A DNA stretch of 37,889 nucleotides, from contig CALJKH010000226.1 of NCBI GenBank assembly GCA_937973575.1, positions 1-37,889 on the forward strand, read 5' to 3'. Below are positions 21,211-30,071 of the stretch, one piece after another. Positions within the stretch are counted from its first letter, which is position 1; the number at the start of each line of letters is the position of its first letter. The DNA is from an uncultured Solirubrobacterales bacterium. Its GTDB lineage: Bacteria; Actinomycetota; Thermoleophilia; Solirubrobacterales; Solirubrobacteraceae. Both the position numbers and the translations under genes were made by a program. Under the pieces are notes generated by a model. The model saw only the letters and a list, made by a program, of their open reading frames with translations, made no database searches and was not told the DNA's origin.

Positions 21211-21232
21211 CTTTTCCGGAGAGCCGGAAAAG
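21211..21232 (+). promoter_or_regulatory. Perfect 9-4-9 palindrome in the dnaK promoter (possible variant HspR operator)
   Basis: CTTTTCCGG, loop AGAG, CCGGAAAAG. It ends 6 nt before the -10-like TACGCT and so covers the -35 region. The outer bases CTT...AAG and the total length of 22 bp resemble the HspR box HAIR (CTTGAGT-N7-ACTCAAG, 21 bp), but the inner bases differ. Neither a canonical HAIR nor a CIRCE element is present here. Confidence 0.6.
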
Positions 21233-21238
21233 ATCTGC

Positions 21239-21244
21239 TACGCT
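21239..21244 (+). promoter_or_regulatory. -10-like hexamer TACGCT of dnaK
   Basis: TACGCT lies 7 nt after the palindrome and about 60 nt before the dnaK ATG, giving an untranslated leader, unlike the leaderless genes nearby. No consensus -35 is seen, since that position is occupied by the palindrome. Confidence 0.42.
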
Positions 21245-21303
21245 GAGACTCAGATTTGATAAGCGCAGTTGCATCAACCAATACCGGAAAGTAGAAGGAA
21301 CAC

Positions 21304-23214
21304 ATGGGAAAGACCATTGGAATTGACCTCGGCACAACCAACTCGTGCATGGCGATCCTTGAGGGCGGCGAGCCCACAGTTATCGAAAGCAGCGAGGGTG
21401 GCCGCACAACCCCGTCAGTCGTCGCATTCACTGACGGCGACGAGCGCCTTGTCGGCACAGTCGCCAAGCGCCAAGCAGTAACCAACCCGACCAACACCGT
21501 TTTCTCGATCAAGCGCTTCATGGGCCGCAAGGAGGCCGAAGTGAAGGACGAGGAAGCGATCGTGCCTTACAAGGTGATCGCTGGATCAGGCGGCGACGCC
21601 CGCGTTGAAGTCTCACAGGGTGAGTTCTCGCCACCTGAGGTCAGCGCGATGATCCTCCAGAAGCTCAAGAGCGACGCTGAGGCCTACCTTGGCCAGGAAG
21701 TCGACGGAGCGGTAATCACCGTTCCCGCCTACTTCAACGATGACCAGCGCCAGGCAACTAAGGACGCAGGCAAGATCGCCGGCCTTGAGGTCAAGCGCAT
21801 CATCAACGAGCCAACCGCAGCAGCACTCGCCTATGGCCTCGACAAGGAAGCTGACCAGACGATCCTCGTATTCGACCTCGGCGGCGGCACCTTCGACGTG
21901 TCCGTGCTTGAGATCGGCGACGGCGTCTTCGAAGTCAAGTCAACCGCTGGTGACAACCACCTCGGCGGCGACAACTTCGACAAGGCAATCGTTGACTGGC
22001 TCGTGTCCGAGTTCAAGAAGGACCAGGGCATCGACCTCTCAACTGACCCAATGGCACTCCAGCGCCTCTATGAAGCGTCGGAGAAGGCAAAGATCGAGCT
22101 CTCCACAACTCAGGAAGCTCAGATCAACTTGCCGTTCGTCACAGCTGACGCATCAGGCCCTAAGCACCTGGACACTCGCCTCTCACGGGCGAAGTTCACT
22201 GAGCTTGTATCCGGCCTGCTTGAGCGCCTTGACGGCCCAGTCCGCCAGGCACTCGACGACGCAAAGGGCAAGGGCGTAACCGACGTTGAGCACGTCGTCC
22301 TCGTCGGCGGCATGACCCGCATGCCATCAGTGCAGGACCGCGTTAAGGAACTCACCGGCAAGGAGCCACACCGTGGCGTCAACCCGGATGAGGTCGTCGC
22401 AGTCGGCGCAGCAATTCAGGCCGGTGTTCTGGAAGGTGACGTCAAGGACGTCCTCCTTCTCGACGTCACCCCGCTGACCCTCGGCATTGAGACCAAGGGT
22501 GGCGTGATGACTCGCCTGATCGAGCGCAACACGACGATTCCAACCCGCAAGGCCGAGGTCTTCTCAACAGCTGAAGACAACCAGCCCTCAGTTGAGATCC
22601 ACGTCCTCCAGGGTGAGCGCGAGATGGCCAGTGGCAACAAGTCACTGGGCAAGTTCCAGCTGACCGGCATCCCACCGGCACCGCGTGGCGTGCCACAGGT
22701 TGAAGTCGCATTCGACATCAACGCTGACGGCATCCTCAACGTGTCCGCGAAGGATCTGGGCACCGGCAAGGAGCAGAAGATCGAGATCAAGGCTGGCTCT
22801 GGCCTCTCGGATGAAGAGATCAAGAAGATGGTCTCCGACGCTGAGTCGCACGCTGACGATGACCGCAAGGCACGTGAGCTCGCAGAAGCCAGGAACCTCG
22901 GCGAGAACGCTGCCTACCAGGCAGAGCGTCAGCTCACCGACCTTGGCGACCAAGTCGACGAAGCCTCCAAGAAGGAAATCGAGGATGCGATCACCGCAGT
23001 CCGCGAAGTCCTCGAAGGCGACGACAAGGACGCGATCGAAGCTCGCGCCAATGAACTCAACCAGGCATTCCACAAGGTCAGCGAGGCCGTCTACCAGAAG
23101 GCACAGGCCGAGCAGGCCGCTGCCGGTGGTGACGCTGCTGGCGAAGGTGCGCCTGCCGGAGGCTCCGGTGACGACGAGGAGATCGTTGACGCCGAAGTCG
23201 TAGACGAGGGCTAA
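21304..23214 (+). CDS. dnaK: Molecular chaperone DnaK (Hsp70)
   Basis: ATP-dependent chaperone that binds unfolded polypeptides with DnaJ and GrpE. It has 636 residues, normal length. N-terminal GIDLGTTNSCMAI (phosphate loop 1), the connecting IINEPTAAALAYG, VFDLGGGTFDVSVLEI (phosphate loop 2, near residue 180) and VVLVGGMTRMPSVQ form the ATPase domain (residues 1-365). The linker DVLLLDVTPLTLGIET leads to the substrate-binding domain (about 375-500), then the helical lid and a Gly/Ala/acidic tail ending EEIVDAEVVDEG. The short form with Met22-type sequence lacks the proteobacterial insert, as in Gram-positives. AGAAGGA precedes the ATG. First gene of the heat-shock operon. Confidence 0.99.
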   Translation: MGKTIGIDLGTTNSCMAILEGGEPTVIESSEGGRTTPSVVAFTDGDERLVGTVAKRQAVTNPTNTVFSIKRFMGRKEAEVKDEEAIVPYKVIAGSGGDARVEVSQGEFSPPEVSAMILQKLKSDAEAYLGQEVDGAVITVPAYFNDDQRQATKDAGKIAGLEVKRIINEPTAAALAYGLDKEADQTILVFDLGGGTFDVSVLEIGDGVFEVKSTAGDNHLGGDNFDKAIVDWLVSEFKKDQGIDLSTDPMALQRLYEASEKAKIELSTTQEAQINLPFVTADASGPKHLDTRLSRAKFTELVSGLLERLDGPVRQALDDAKGKGVTDVEHVVLVGGMTRMPSVQDRVKELTGKEPHRGVNPDEVVAVGAAIQAGVLEGDVKDVLLLDVTPLTLGIETKGGVMTRLIERNTTIPTRKAEVFSTAEDNQPSVEIHVLQGEREMASGNKSLGKFQLTGIPPAPRGVPQVEVAFDINADGILNVSAKDLGTGKEQKIEIKAGSGLSDEEIKKMVSDAESHADDDRKARELAEARNLGENAAYQAERQLTDLGDQVDEASKKEIEDAITAVREVLEGDDKDAIEARANELNQAFHKVSEAVYQKAQAEQAAAGGDAAGEGAPAGGSGDDEEIVDAEVVDEG

Positions 23215-23219
23215 TCACC

Positions 23220-23810
23220 TTGTTCCCGGAAGACGACATCAACACTCCGGCCGGGACTGACCCGGTCGGGGAGTCACCTGAAGCTGCTGAGGAAACGGTC
23301 CTTGAGCCTGAAGCCGTTGAGGCTGAGGCAGCTGCTGAGCAAGTCGAGGAAGACCTCGACGAGCTGACGGTTGCCCACCGCAAGGCGAGCGAGTACCTAG
23401 AGCTTGCCCAGCGCACCCAGGCTGACTTCGAGAACTACCGGAAGCGTGCCTCACGCGATGCTGCGGCTGCCGAGGAGCGTGGCGTTGCCAAGCTCGCGCG
23501 GGAGATCATCTCTGCACTCGACAACCTTGACCTCTCGTTGGACGCACTCGCAGTCCAAGGTGTTGAGGAGTCAAACGTCAAGGGCTTCCAGCTGATCCGC
23601 GACGAACTCCGCAACGGGCTTGCCCGTGCCGGAGTAACAGTTGACAACCCAAAGGGTGAAGCGTTCGACCCTCAGCGCCATGAGGCGATCGCACAGGTCG
23701 TCATTGAAGGTGCAGAGCCAAACTCTGTTGTTGAGGTTCACCAGGTCGGGTACTTGCTTGGCGACACGGTGATCCGGGCCGCCAAGGTCGCTGTCGCAGG
23801 ACAGGGATAG
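23220..23810 (+). CDS. grpE: Nucleotide exchange factor GrpE
   Basis: A 196-residue dimeric cofactor that releases ADP from DnaK. An acidic, low-complexity N-terminus (about residues 1-45) is followed by a long coiled-coil helix (ELTVAHRKASEYLELAQRTQ, ADFENYRKRASRDAAA), the four-helix dimer region and the C-terminal beta wing (FDPQRHEAIAQV, VEVHQVGYLLGDTVIRAAKVAV), all typical. The start is a TTG at 23220, 5 nt after the dnaK stop, with GAGGG upstream. No ATG or GTG gives the acidic N-terminus, so the TTG is likely but not proven. Operon position dnaK-grpE-dnaJ supports the assignment. Confidence 0.96.
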   Translation: MFPEDDINTPAGTDPVGESPEAAEETVLEPEAVEAEAAAEQVEEDLDELTVAHRKASEYLELAQRTQADFENYRKRASRDAAAAEERGVAKLAREIISALDNLDLSLDALAVQGVEESNVKGFQLIRDELRNGLARAGVTVDNPKGEAFDPQRHEAIAQVVIEGAEPNSVVEVHQVGYLLGDTVIRAAKVAVAGQG

Positions 23811-23820
23811 GAGCAGCCTG

Positions 23821-24909
23821 ATGGCCGACCACTACGAAACTCTCGGGGTGGACAAGTCGGCATCGGCGGAGGAGATCAAGAAGTCCTACCGCCGACTGGC
23901 CCGCAAGTACCACCCAGACCAAAACCCAGACGACCCTGCAGCCGAGGCTCGCTTCAAGGAGATCTCTCAGGCGTACGACACGCTTGGTGACCCTGAGAAG
24001 CGCAAGTCCTACGACCGCGGTGGCAGCAACCCGTTCTCAGGTGGTGGCTTTGACCCATCCCAGTTCGGCGGGTTCGGCGACGTGTTTTCAAACATCTTTG
24101 GCGGCGGGCAGCCCGGAGGCCGTGGTGGCCGTGCGGCTGGCCCACGCCGTGGCCGCGACCTTGAAACAGAGACAACCGTTTCGTTCGACACTGCAGTCCG
24201 CGGTGGCGAGGTAAGGATCAGCGTCAACGCAAGCGAAGTCTGTGACGGCTGTGGTGGCAGCGGTGCCAAGCGCGGTAGTCAGCCACAGGCCTGCTCCGCA
24301 TGCGGTGGGACAGGCAACCAATCACAGGGCAATGGGATCTTCTCAATCGCACAGCCATGCGGCCGCTGTGGCGGCTCGGGCAGCGTCATCACCGACCCCT
24401 GTCCGACCTGCGCTGGCACCGGCACGCGCAGCCGTACCCGGAACATGCGAGTGAAGATCCCAGCTGGAGTTAAGTCCGGCAGCAGGATCCGCCTTGCTGG
24501 CAAGGGTGAGGCCGGTGTGCGCGGCGGTGAAGCCGGTGACCTCTATGTAGTCACGCGTGTTGCCGACTCACCGATCTTCAAGCGCAAGGGCGACAACCTT
24601 GAGGTTGAAGTTCCGCTGACAGTCCCCGAGGCAATGCTTGGCGCCAAGGTTGAAGTACCCACCCTGGACGGCAAGACAAAGTTGAAGGTGCCCGCTGGCA
24701 CAACCCACGGCACAGTCCAACGCCTTCGCGACGCTGGCCCCCGGAAGCTGAAGGGCAAGGGCCGCGGCGACCTTCACTACCGCTTCATCATTGATGTTCC
24801 CAAGGATCTGAGTAAGGACCAGAAGGCAGCTGCTGAGGCGCTCGCCGAGACTCTCAAAGACAACCCACGCGAGGACCTTCTTGAGAAGGCCGGGGGTGAA
24901 ACGCGATGA
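23821..24909 (+). CDS. dnaJ: Chaperone DnaJ (Hsp40, type I)
   Basis: A co-chaperone that delivers substrates to DnaK and stimulates its ATPase. It has 362 residues. The J domain (1-68) has KYHPDQNPDD with the essential HPD. A Gly/Phe-rich stretch follows (GGSNPFSGGGFDPSQFGGFG, about 70-105), then four zinc-binding CxxCxGxG repeats (CDGCGGSG, CSACGGTG, CGRCGGSG, CPTCAGTG, about 140-205), and the C-terminal substrate-binding and dimer domains. GGAG lies about 8 nt before the ATG. It overlaps hspR by 4 nt (ATGA). Confidence 0.98.
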   Translation: MADHYETLGVDKSASAEEIKKSYRRLARKYHPDQNPDDPAAEARFKEISQAYDTLGDPEKRKSYDRGGSNPFSGGGFDPSQFGGFGDVFSNIFGGGQPGGRGGRAAGPRRGRDLETETTVSFDTAVRGGEVRISVNASEVCDGCGGSGAKRGSQPQACSACGGTGNQSQGNGIFSIAQPCGRCGGSGSVITDPCPTCAGTGTRSRTRNMRVKIPAGVKSGSRIRLAGKGEAGVRGGEAGDLYVVTRVADSPIFKRKGDNLEVEVPLTVPEAMLGAKVEVPTLDGKTKLKVPAGTTHGTVQRLRDAGPRKLKGKGRGDLHYRFIIDVPKDLSKDQKAAAEALAETLKDNPREDLLEKAGGETR

Positions 24910-25385
24910 CTCACATCCGTCGCACCAGAGTCGAAATCACCCAGGACCCGCAGCGTGGCGTCTACATGATCAGCGTCGCAGCTGACATGGCAGGCATGCA
25001 CCCGCAGACCCTGCGCGCTTACGAGTCAAAGGGTTTGATCGAGCCAGGCCGCTCAGCCAAGGGCACGCGTCTCTACAGCCAAGCTGATGTTGAGCGCCTG
25101 CTTCGCATTCAGGAAATGACAGCTGAGCTGGGCCTCAACCTCGCTGGCGTAGCCCAAGTCCTCGCGCTTGAGGACCGGCTTGAGAAGGCACGCGCAAAGA
25201 CTGAGGCAATGGAAGCCCGCGCACACGAACTTGAAGTTGAAGTCGCACGCCTTGAAGCACTCCGCCGCGAGCTGCGAGCGGAGATCGTCCCTTGGCAGGC
25301 CGGGGGCCTTCCCGCCCGCCGCGTGGATGTCGAGCCCATAAAACCTGAACGCATCAGCGTGGAACGGGCACAGTCAAACCAGTAA
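24906..25385 (+). CDS. hspR: Heat-shock repressor HspR (MerR family)
   Basis: A MerR-type regulator that represses dnaK operons in actinobacteria, with DnaK as corepressor in the best-studied members. It has 159 residues. The helix-turn-helix and wing (residues about 18-75) read VYMISVAADMAGMHPQTLRA, YESKGLIEPGRSAKGTRLYS, with AGMHPQTLR typical of HspR. A long coiled coil follows (about 90-135, LEKARAKTEAMEARAHELEV). The tail has VEPIKPERISVERAQSNQ. The ATG overlaps the dnaJ stop, so it is translationally coupled. The N-terminus is about 15 residues longer than many HspRs. Its target is probably the 9-4-9 palindrome before dnaK, since a canonical HAIR sequence was not found in the dnaK leader. 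Confidence 0.96.
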   Translation: MTHIRRTRVEITQDPQRGVYMISVAADMAGMHPQTLRAYESKGLIEPGRSAKGTRLYSQADVERLLRIQEMTAELGLNLAGVAQVLALEDRLEKARAKTEAMEARAHELEVEVARLEALRRELRAEIVPWQAGGLPARRVDVEPIKPERISVERAQSNQ

Positions 25386-25404
25386 CTCGAGTTAGGAGCC
25401 GCAA

Positions 25405-27930
25405 GTGAGAATCGACAGATTCACCATCAAGTCCCAGGAGGCACTCGAAGCCGCCCAGCGGCTTGCAGCCTCCAACCACAACCCTGAAACAACTGACGCA
25501 CACCTTTTGCTCGTAATGCTCGAGCAGGAAGGCAGCATCGTCGACCCTGTCCTTCGCAAGGTTGGCGCTGACCCGGAGACTCTTCGCCGCGCAGCAAGTG
25601 ACGCTGTCTCCAATGCGCCCACGATCAGCGGTGAGGCGCAGGAACCAGTGCCATCCAAGGCACTGATCGACGCGATGCGCCGTGCTGAGGACAGCTCAAC
25701 CGCAATGGGTGACGCCTACATCAGCACCGAGCACATCCTTATCGGCATGGCAGAAGGTGACTCGCCCACAGCCAAGGCCCTGTCAGGCAGTGGCGCCTCA
25801 GGCGAGTCGCTGCGCGCTGCGGTCACCGATGTTCGTGGCCCGCACAAGGTCACCGACCAGAACCCAGAGGAGAAGTTCGAGGCCCTGCGCCAATACGGCC
25901 AGGACCTCACTGACCTAGCGCGTGAGGGCAAGCTCGACCCCGTGATTGGCCGCGACGACGAGATCCGCCGCGCAATTCAAGTCCTCTCCCGCAGGACGAA
26001 GAACAATCCAGTCTTGATCGGCGAGCCGGGCGTAGGTAAGACCGCTATCGCGGAAGGCCTCGCCTCGCGGATCGTCAGTGACGATGTTCCAGAGGGGTTG
26101 AAGGGCCGCAAGGTGATCGCCTTGGACATGGGGTCGTTGATCGCCGGTGCCAAGTACCGCGGTGAGTTTGAGGACAGGCTCAAAGCAGTCCTCGCCGAGG
26201 TCTCCGCTGCAGCAGGCCAAGTGATCCTCTTCATTGACGAGCTCCACACCATCGTCGGCGCTGGCGGTGCCGAAGGTGCTGTTGATGCAGCCAACTTGTT
26301 GAAGCCAATGCTTGCCCGCGGCGAGCTGCGCGCAATCGGTGCAACCACTTTGGACGAGTACCGCAAACACATCGAAAAGGACCCTGCCTTGGAGCGCCGC
26401 TTCCAGCCGGTGTTCGTGGGAGAGCCATCCGTGGAGGCAACAATCGCGATCCTGCGTGGCCTCAAGGACCGCTACCAAGTCCACCACGACGTGATGATCC
26501 AAGACGACGCCCTGATCGCCGCTGCGACCCTCTCGCACAGGTACATCGCCGACCGATTCCTCCCAGACAAGGCCATCGACCTTGTTGACGAGGCAGCAAG
26601 CCGCCTGCGGATCGAGATTGATTCAAAGCCGACTGAGATTGACGCAGTCGACCGCCGCATCATGCAGCTGGAGATCGAACTCCAAGCGATGGAGAAGGAG
26701 ACCGACGCCGCCGTTGTCGAGCGTCGCTCAGGCATTGAGCGTGACCTCGCCGACCTTCGCGAAGAGGCTGACGCGATGACGATGCAGTGGCAGGCTGAGA
26801 AGGACGCCTTGAACGCTGTCGCCGATGTGCAGCGCGATCTTGAGGCTGCCCGTGGTGAGGCTGACCGGGCAGAGCGGGACAGTGACTTGCAACGCGCAGC
26901 CGAGCTCCGCTACGGCGTCATCCCGGATCTTGAGAAGGAGCTGGAAGAGGCAGAGAACGCTGACCGCGGCGAGGCACGGTTCCTCAAGGAGGTTGTTGAC
27001 GCCGAGGACATCGCCGAGGTTGTCGCGCGCTGGACTGGGATCCCAGTGGACCGCATGCTTGAAGGTGAAGCAGAGAAACTCCTCCACCTTGAGGAGCGTC
27101 TGCACGAGCGAGTGATTGGTCAGGACGAAGCTGTTGACGCAATCTCAAACGCTTTGCGCCGTTCGCGGTCAGGCCTTCAGGACCCAGACCGGCCGATCGG
27201 CACGTTCCTGTTCCTTGGGCCTACTGGTGTGGGTAAGACCGAGCTTGCGCGCGCGGTTGCTGAGCTGATGTTCGACAGCCAAGAGGCAATGGTGCGCATT
27301 GACATGTCTGAGTACATGGAGAAGCACGCTGTTAGCCGCCTTGTTGGTGCGCCTCCTGGCTATGTCGGCTACGAAGAGGGTGGCCAGCTGACCGAAGCTG
27401 TGCGCAGACGGCCCTACTCAGTCGTCCTGCTTGACGAGGTGGAGAAGGCTCACATTGACGTGTTCAACATCCTCTTGCAGGTGATGGATGACGGCCGCCT
27501 CACCGACGGCCAGGGCCGCACAGTGGACTTCACCAATGTGGTCTTGATCATGACTTCGAACATCCCCGGTGGTCGCATGGGCGCTGAGGAGCACTTCCGC
27601 CCCGAGTTCATCAACCGGCTTGACGACATTGTTGAGTTCGCCCGCCTTGAGCGCGACCAGATCGGTGCGATCGTCAACATCCAAATCGCTCGCGTCGCCA
27701 AGCGCCTTGAGGAGCGCGGTGTGACATTGGAGTTGACTGACGACGCCCGGGAGTTGATTGGCGACCTTGGCTACGACCCTGCGTACGGAGCGCGGCCACT
27801 CAAGCGCACCATTCAGCGTGAGGTCACCGACCGGCTGGCGAAGCTCAGCCTGGCTGGTGAGCTCCCAGAAGGCTCAACCGCTCTGGTTGAGCGTGACGGC
27901 GAGCAGATTGTGGTTAAGGGCGTGACTTAG
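25405..27930 (+). CDS. clpB: ATP-dependent disaggregase ClpB
   Basis: A hexameric AAA+ unfoldase that rescues aggregated proteins with the DnaK system. It has 841 residues. The N-domain with two Clp-N repeats spans about 1-145. NBD1 carries GEPGVGKTAIAEG (Walker A, near 206) and ILFIDELHT. The M-domain coiled coil, which distinguishes ClpB from ClpA/C, spans about 405-520. NBD2 carries GPTGVGKTELARA (near 605) and VVLLDEVEKAH. NBD2 is shortened after the sensor-1 Asn: MTSNIPGGRMGAEEHFRPEF replaces a longer loop in E. coli ClpB, accounting for most of the length deficit against about 860. GTG start with AGGAG upstream, 19 nt after hspR, so it is in the same operon. Confidence 0.97.
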   Translation: MRIDRFTIKSQEALEAAQRLAASNHNPETTDAHLLLVMLEQEGSIVDPVLRKVGADPETLRRAASDAVSNAPTISGEAQEPVPSKALIDAMRRAEDSSTAMGDAYISTEHILIGMAEGDSPTAKALSGSGASGESLRAAVTDVRGPHKVTDQNPEEKFEALRQYGQDLTDLAREGKLDPVIGRDDEIRRAIQVLSRRTKNNPVLIGEPGVGKTAIAEGLASRIVSDDVPEGLKGRKVIALDMGSLIAGAKYRGEFEDRLKAVLAEVSAAAGQVILFIDELHTIVGAGGAEGAVDAANLLKPMLARGELRAIGATTLDEYRKHIEKDPALERRFQPVFVGEPSVEATIAILRGLKDRYQVHHDVMIQDDALIAAATLSHRYIADRFLPDKAIDLVDEAASRLRIEIDSKPTEIDAVDRRIMQLEIELQAMEKETDAAVVERRSGIERDLADLREEADAMTMQWQAEKDALNAVADVQRDLEAARGEADRAERDSDLQRAAELRYGVIPDLEKELEEAENADRGEARFLKEVVDAEDIAEVVARWTGIPVDRMLEGEAEKLLHLEERLHERVIGQDEAVDAISNALRRSRSGLQDPDRPIGTFLFLGPTGVGKTELARAVAELMFDSQEAMVRIDMSEYMEKHAVSRLVGAPPGYVGYEEGGQLTEAVRRRPYSVVLLDEVEKAHIDVFNILLQVMDDGRLTDGQGRTVDFTNVVLIMTSNIPGGRMGAEEHFRPEFINRLDDIVEFARLERDQIGAIVNIQIARVAKRLEERGVTLELTDDARELIGDLGYDPAYGARPLKRTIQREVTDRLAKLSLAGELPEGSTALVERDGEQIVVKGVT

Positions 27931-27958
27931 CCAAAGCGCCAGGAAGCTCCGCTTGGTT
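27931..27958 (+). terminator. Possible weak terminator after clpB
   Basis: CCAAaGCG and CGCTTGG can pair with one bulged base around an 11-nt loop, followed by TTTGACTG. The stem is imperfect and the T run short. Confidence 0.3.
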
Positions 27959-28006
27959 TGACTGCAATCGGCATCACTCCGCAGGCTTCCCGGTTGAATA
28001 TGGGGA

Positions 28007-29500
28007 GTGAATGGTTCTCATTTCAAAATGGTCCGAGCATTCGCCACTACTGCTCTCGTAGCCTTAATAGCCTCAGGTCTGATGCTCGCGACCGTGGCCG
28101 AGGGTGCCACCAAGCGCGCCGTCCCCCAAGGCTGGGTCGGCGTCAACGATGATCCTTGGGACAGGTCCTTAACGGGAGTTGACTTCTACCGGGGCGCCAA
28201 CAACGAGCTTGACCGCATGGTTGCTTCTGGAATCGAGGCTGTCAGGTTCCCGATCTATTGGTTTCGGATTCAGCCCTATCGGAGCATTGACTCCTGCCTA
28301 GCGGACCCGACCCCTTCAGTCGATTGTTCCCAGCTCACCCTTGACCCTGCTGACCGGTCAGCCGCTCCTTATAACTGGTCCTCGCTGGATTCCTGGGTTG
28401 TCGCCGCCGCAGCGCGTCGAATCAAATTGATGCCGACGCTGTTGGGTGCCCCGCTGTGGGCAGCAAGCAGCGTTTACCCGCCTCGCTCCTCTTACAACCC
28501 ACTGAGCAAGTTGGAGATGCCGATCCCGGCTGACAACTCCCAGTTCGCAAGGTTTGCGGCAGTCCTGGCGCAGCGTTACGGGACGAACGGATCGCTCTGG
28601 TTGGCCAAACCGGAAGCATTTAAGAAGCCGATCACCCAATGGCAGATTTGGAACGAGCCTGACCGCAGAGAGGATTGGCCGCGGCACCTCGCTGACTGCG
28701 TGCCAGAGCTGGCCCAGAGGTCTTCACCCTCACGTTGCCCGGCCGTCAGCTTCAAGGTCAGGCCATCCGACCGGAAGGCGACCAGATTCGACCTTCCGAA
28801 CCAGACGGACGCGCAGATGGACGCGCTCAGCAGCGACCCTCTGGTGTGGCCAGGCATTCGCAAGGCGCTCGCAGCAAAGAAGCTGACCCAACTTGGCTGG
28901 GCTCCGTCGTTCATCCAGTTGCTCAAGAGCACGCGCGCTGCGATCAAAGCCGCTGACCCCAAGGCCGCCGTGATCATGCCCGGGCTGATGAGCAGCACTG
29001 CGCCGGAGTTAGGCCGCGTCTACCGTGCTGGGGGTAGAGGCTTGTTTGACGCTGTTTCAGCAAACATCTTCCTGCCCGCGACAAAGGCGGTAGCGGCTGC
29101 CATGGCCTTCAGGCGGACAGCCTCTGCGTACGGCGACAGATCAATGCCGATCTATGTAGCTGAGTTCGCATGGGCTTCCGGGCCTGATTTGGTTGCCCCG
29201 AACCAATCGATGTCTTCAATAGTTAATGACCGGAAGGGGCAGGCAAGCCAGCTGGCAGCGTCACTTAGGGCTTTTGCTGGGCCTGGGTACCCGGACAAGA
29301 TCTCGGGCGTGTTTTGGTATCGCTGGGTAAGTGGTGATAGGAACACTGAGGATGTCTGGGATTGGACCGGACTGAACAGTTACGACGGCACTGCTGGCAC
29401 TCTCCCGACTCCAAAGCCTGCGTTGGGGGCGTTCAGGGCAACGGCACTTAAGTTGGAGGGCTGTTTAGGAAAACTGACGGCCACTACATGCCGCAAGTAG
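28007..29500 (+). CDS. Secreted glycoside hydrolase, clan GH-A (GH5/GH39-like)
   Basis: A 497-residue exported protein, probably a retaining polysaccharide-degrading or glycosidase enzyme. The signal peptide contains FATTALVALIASGLMLATVA, with cleavage near AEGA. The mature TIM barrel begins WVGVNDDPWDRS. MVASGIEAVRFPIYWFRIQP is the strand-2 motif, WQIWNEPDRRED carries the Asn-Glu acid/base pair (about residue 212), and YVAEFAWASG carries the nucleophile Glu (about residue 388), with VFWYRWVSGD at the last strand. Several Cys could form disulfides. The GTG at 28007 follows a GAATAT hexamer 5 nt upstream; an ATG at 28028 would remove seven residues and leave a shorter signal peptide. The substrate is not predictable; it is monocistronic. 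Confidence 0.8.
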   Translation: MNGSHFKMVRAFATTALVALIASGLMLATVAEGATKRAVPQGWVGVNDDPWDRSLTGVDFYRGANNELDRMVASGIEAVRFPIYWFRIQPYRSIDSCLADPTPSVDCSQLTLDPADRSAAPYNWSSLDSWVVAAAARRIKLMPTLLGAPLWAASSVYPPRSSYNPLSKLEMPIPADNSQFARFAAVLAQRYGTNGSLWLAKPEAFKKPITQWQIWNEPDRREDWPRHLADCVPELAQRSSPSRCPAVSFKVRPSDRKATRFDLPNQTDAQMDALSSDPLVWPGIRKALAAKKLTQLGWAPSFIQLLKSTRAAIKAADPKAAVIMPGLMSSTAPELGRVYRAGGRGLFDAVSANIFLPATKAVAAAMAFRRTASAYGDRSMPIYVAEFAWASGPDLVAPNQSMSSIVNDRKGQASQLAASLRAFAGPGYPDKISGVFWYRWVSGDRNTEDVWDWTGLNSYDGTAGTLPTPKPALGAFRATALKLEGCLGKLTATTCRK

Positions 29501-29635
29501 CTCCGTTCTGAAGCGATTGGTAGTGGTGGGGGTTCTATTCCAGCCCAGAGTCCACTAGGGCAACCTCGCCTGCCGGGCCTCTGTGCGGTAGAAACATGGA
29601 AAGGGAATATCCCGACACCAACCGGAGGTGGCCAC

Positions 29636-29917
29636 ATGCCGACTTTCATCATGCTCTCCAAGCTCAACCCAGAGGGCGTCCAGACAATCAAGAGCAACCC
29701 GCAGCGGATCAAGGAAGTCAACTCTGAGATCGAAGCTCTCGGCGCAACCGTTACAGCCCAGTGGGCAGTGCTCGGTCGCTACGACTTCGTGAACATCATT
29801 GAGGCCCCTGACGAAAAGGTCATGGCACGCGTTTCACTTGAGCTCGGCTCACGCGGCACAGCGTCCTACGAAACTCTCTCCGGCATTCCAATCGACGACT
29901 TCATCGCGTCGATCTAG
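29636..29917 (+). CDS. GYD-domain protein
   Basis: A 93-residue ferredoxin-like-fold protein of the GYD family, named for its Gly-Tyr-Asp motif, seen here as LGRYDFVNIIEAPD (about residues 46-59). The N-terminal strand MPTFIMLSKLNPEGVQTIKS and the final IPIDDFIASI are typical of the family. The biochemical role of GYD proteins is unknown. GGAGG about 7 nt before the ATG is a strong ribosome site, and the gene stands alone, followed by a hairpin terminator. Confidence 0.9.
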   Translation: MPTFIMLSKLNPEGVQTIKSNPQRIKEVNSEIEALGATVTAQWAVLGRYDFVNIIEAPDEKVMARVSLELGSRGTASYETLSGIPIDDFIASI

Positions 29918-29932
29918 CTAGAAGGGGCAGCG

Positions 29933-29956
29933 AGCGGGTGCACTTGCACCCGCTTT
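29933..29956 (+). terminator. Hairpin terminator after the GYD gene
   Basis: A perfect 9-bp stem AGCGGGTGC, loop ACTT, GCACCCGCT followed by TT. The T tract is short but the stem is very stable, and it lies 15 nt after the stop. Confidence 0.65.
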
Positions 29957-30028
29957 GCGCAGAGCAGTAAAGAACTAGCCGCGCTTTCCATGAGGAAGTG
30001 TGCACATTCAACCTGCCCTCGATTAGCC

Positions 30029-30052
30029 GTGCCATTTTGGTCCAATGGGCAC
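30029..30052 (+). promoter_or_regulatory. Inverted repeat upstream of the RHH-PIN module
   Basis: GTGCCATT and AATGGGCAC pair with one bulged base around a 7-nt loop, just upstream of the TATTAT -10-like element. It is a candidate operator for the ribbon-helix-helix antitoxin. Confidence 0.35.
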
Positions 30053-30071
30053 CAGGGCCGATCAGCACCGT

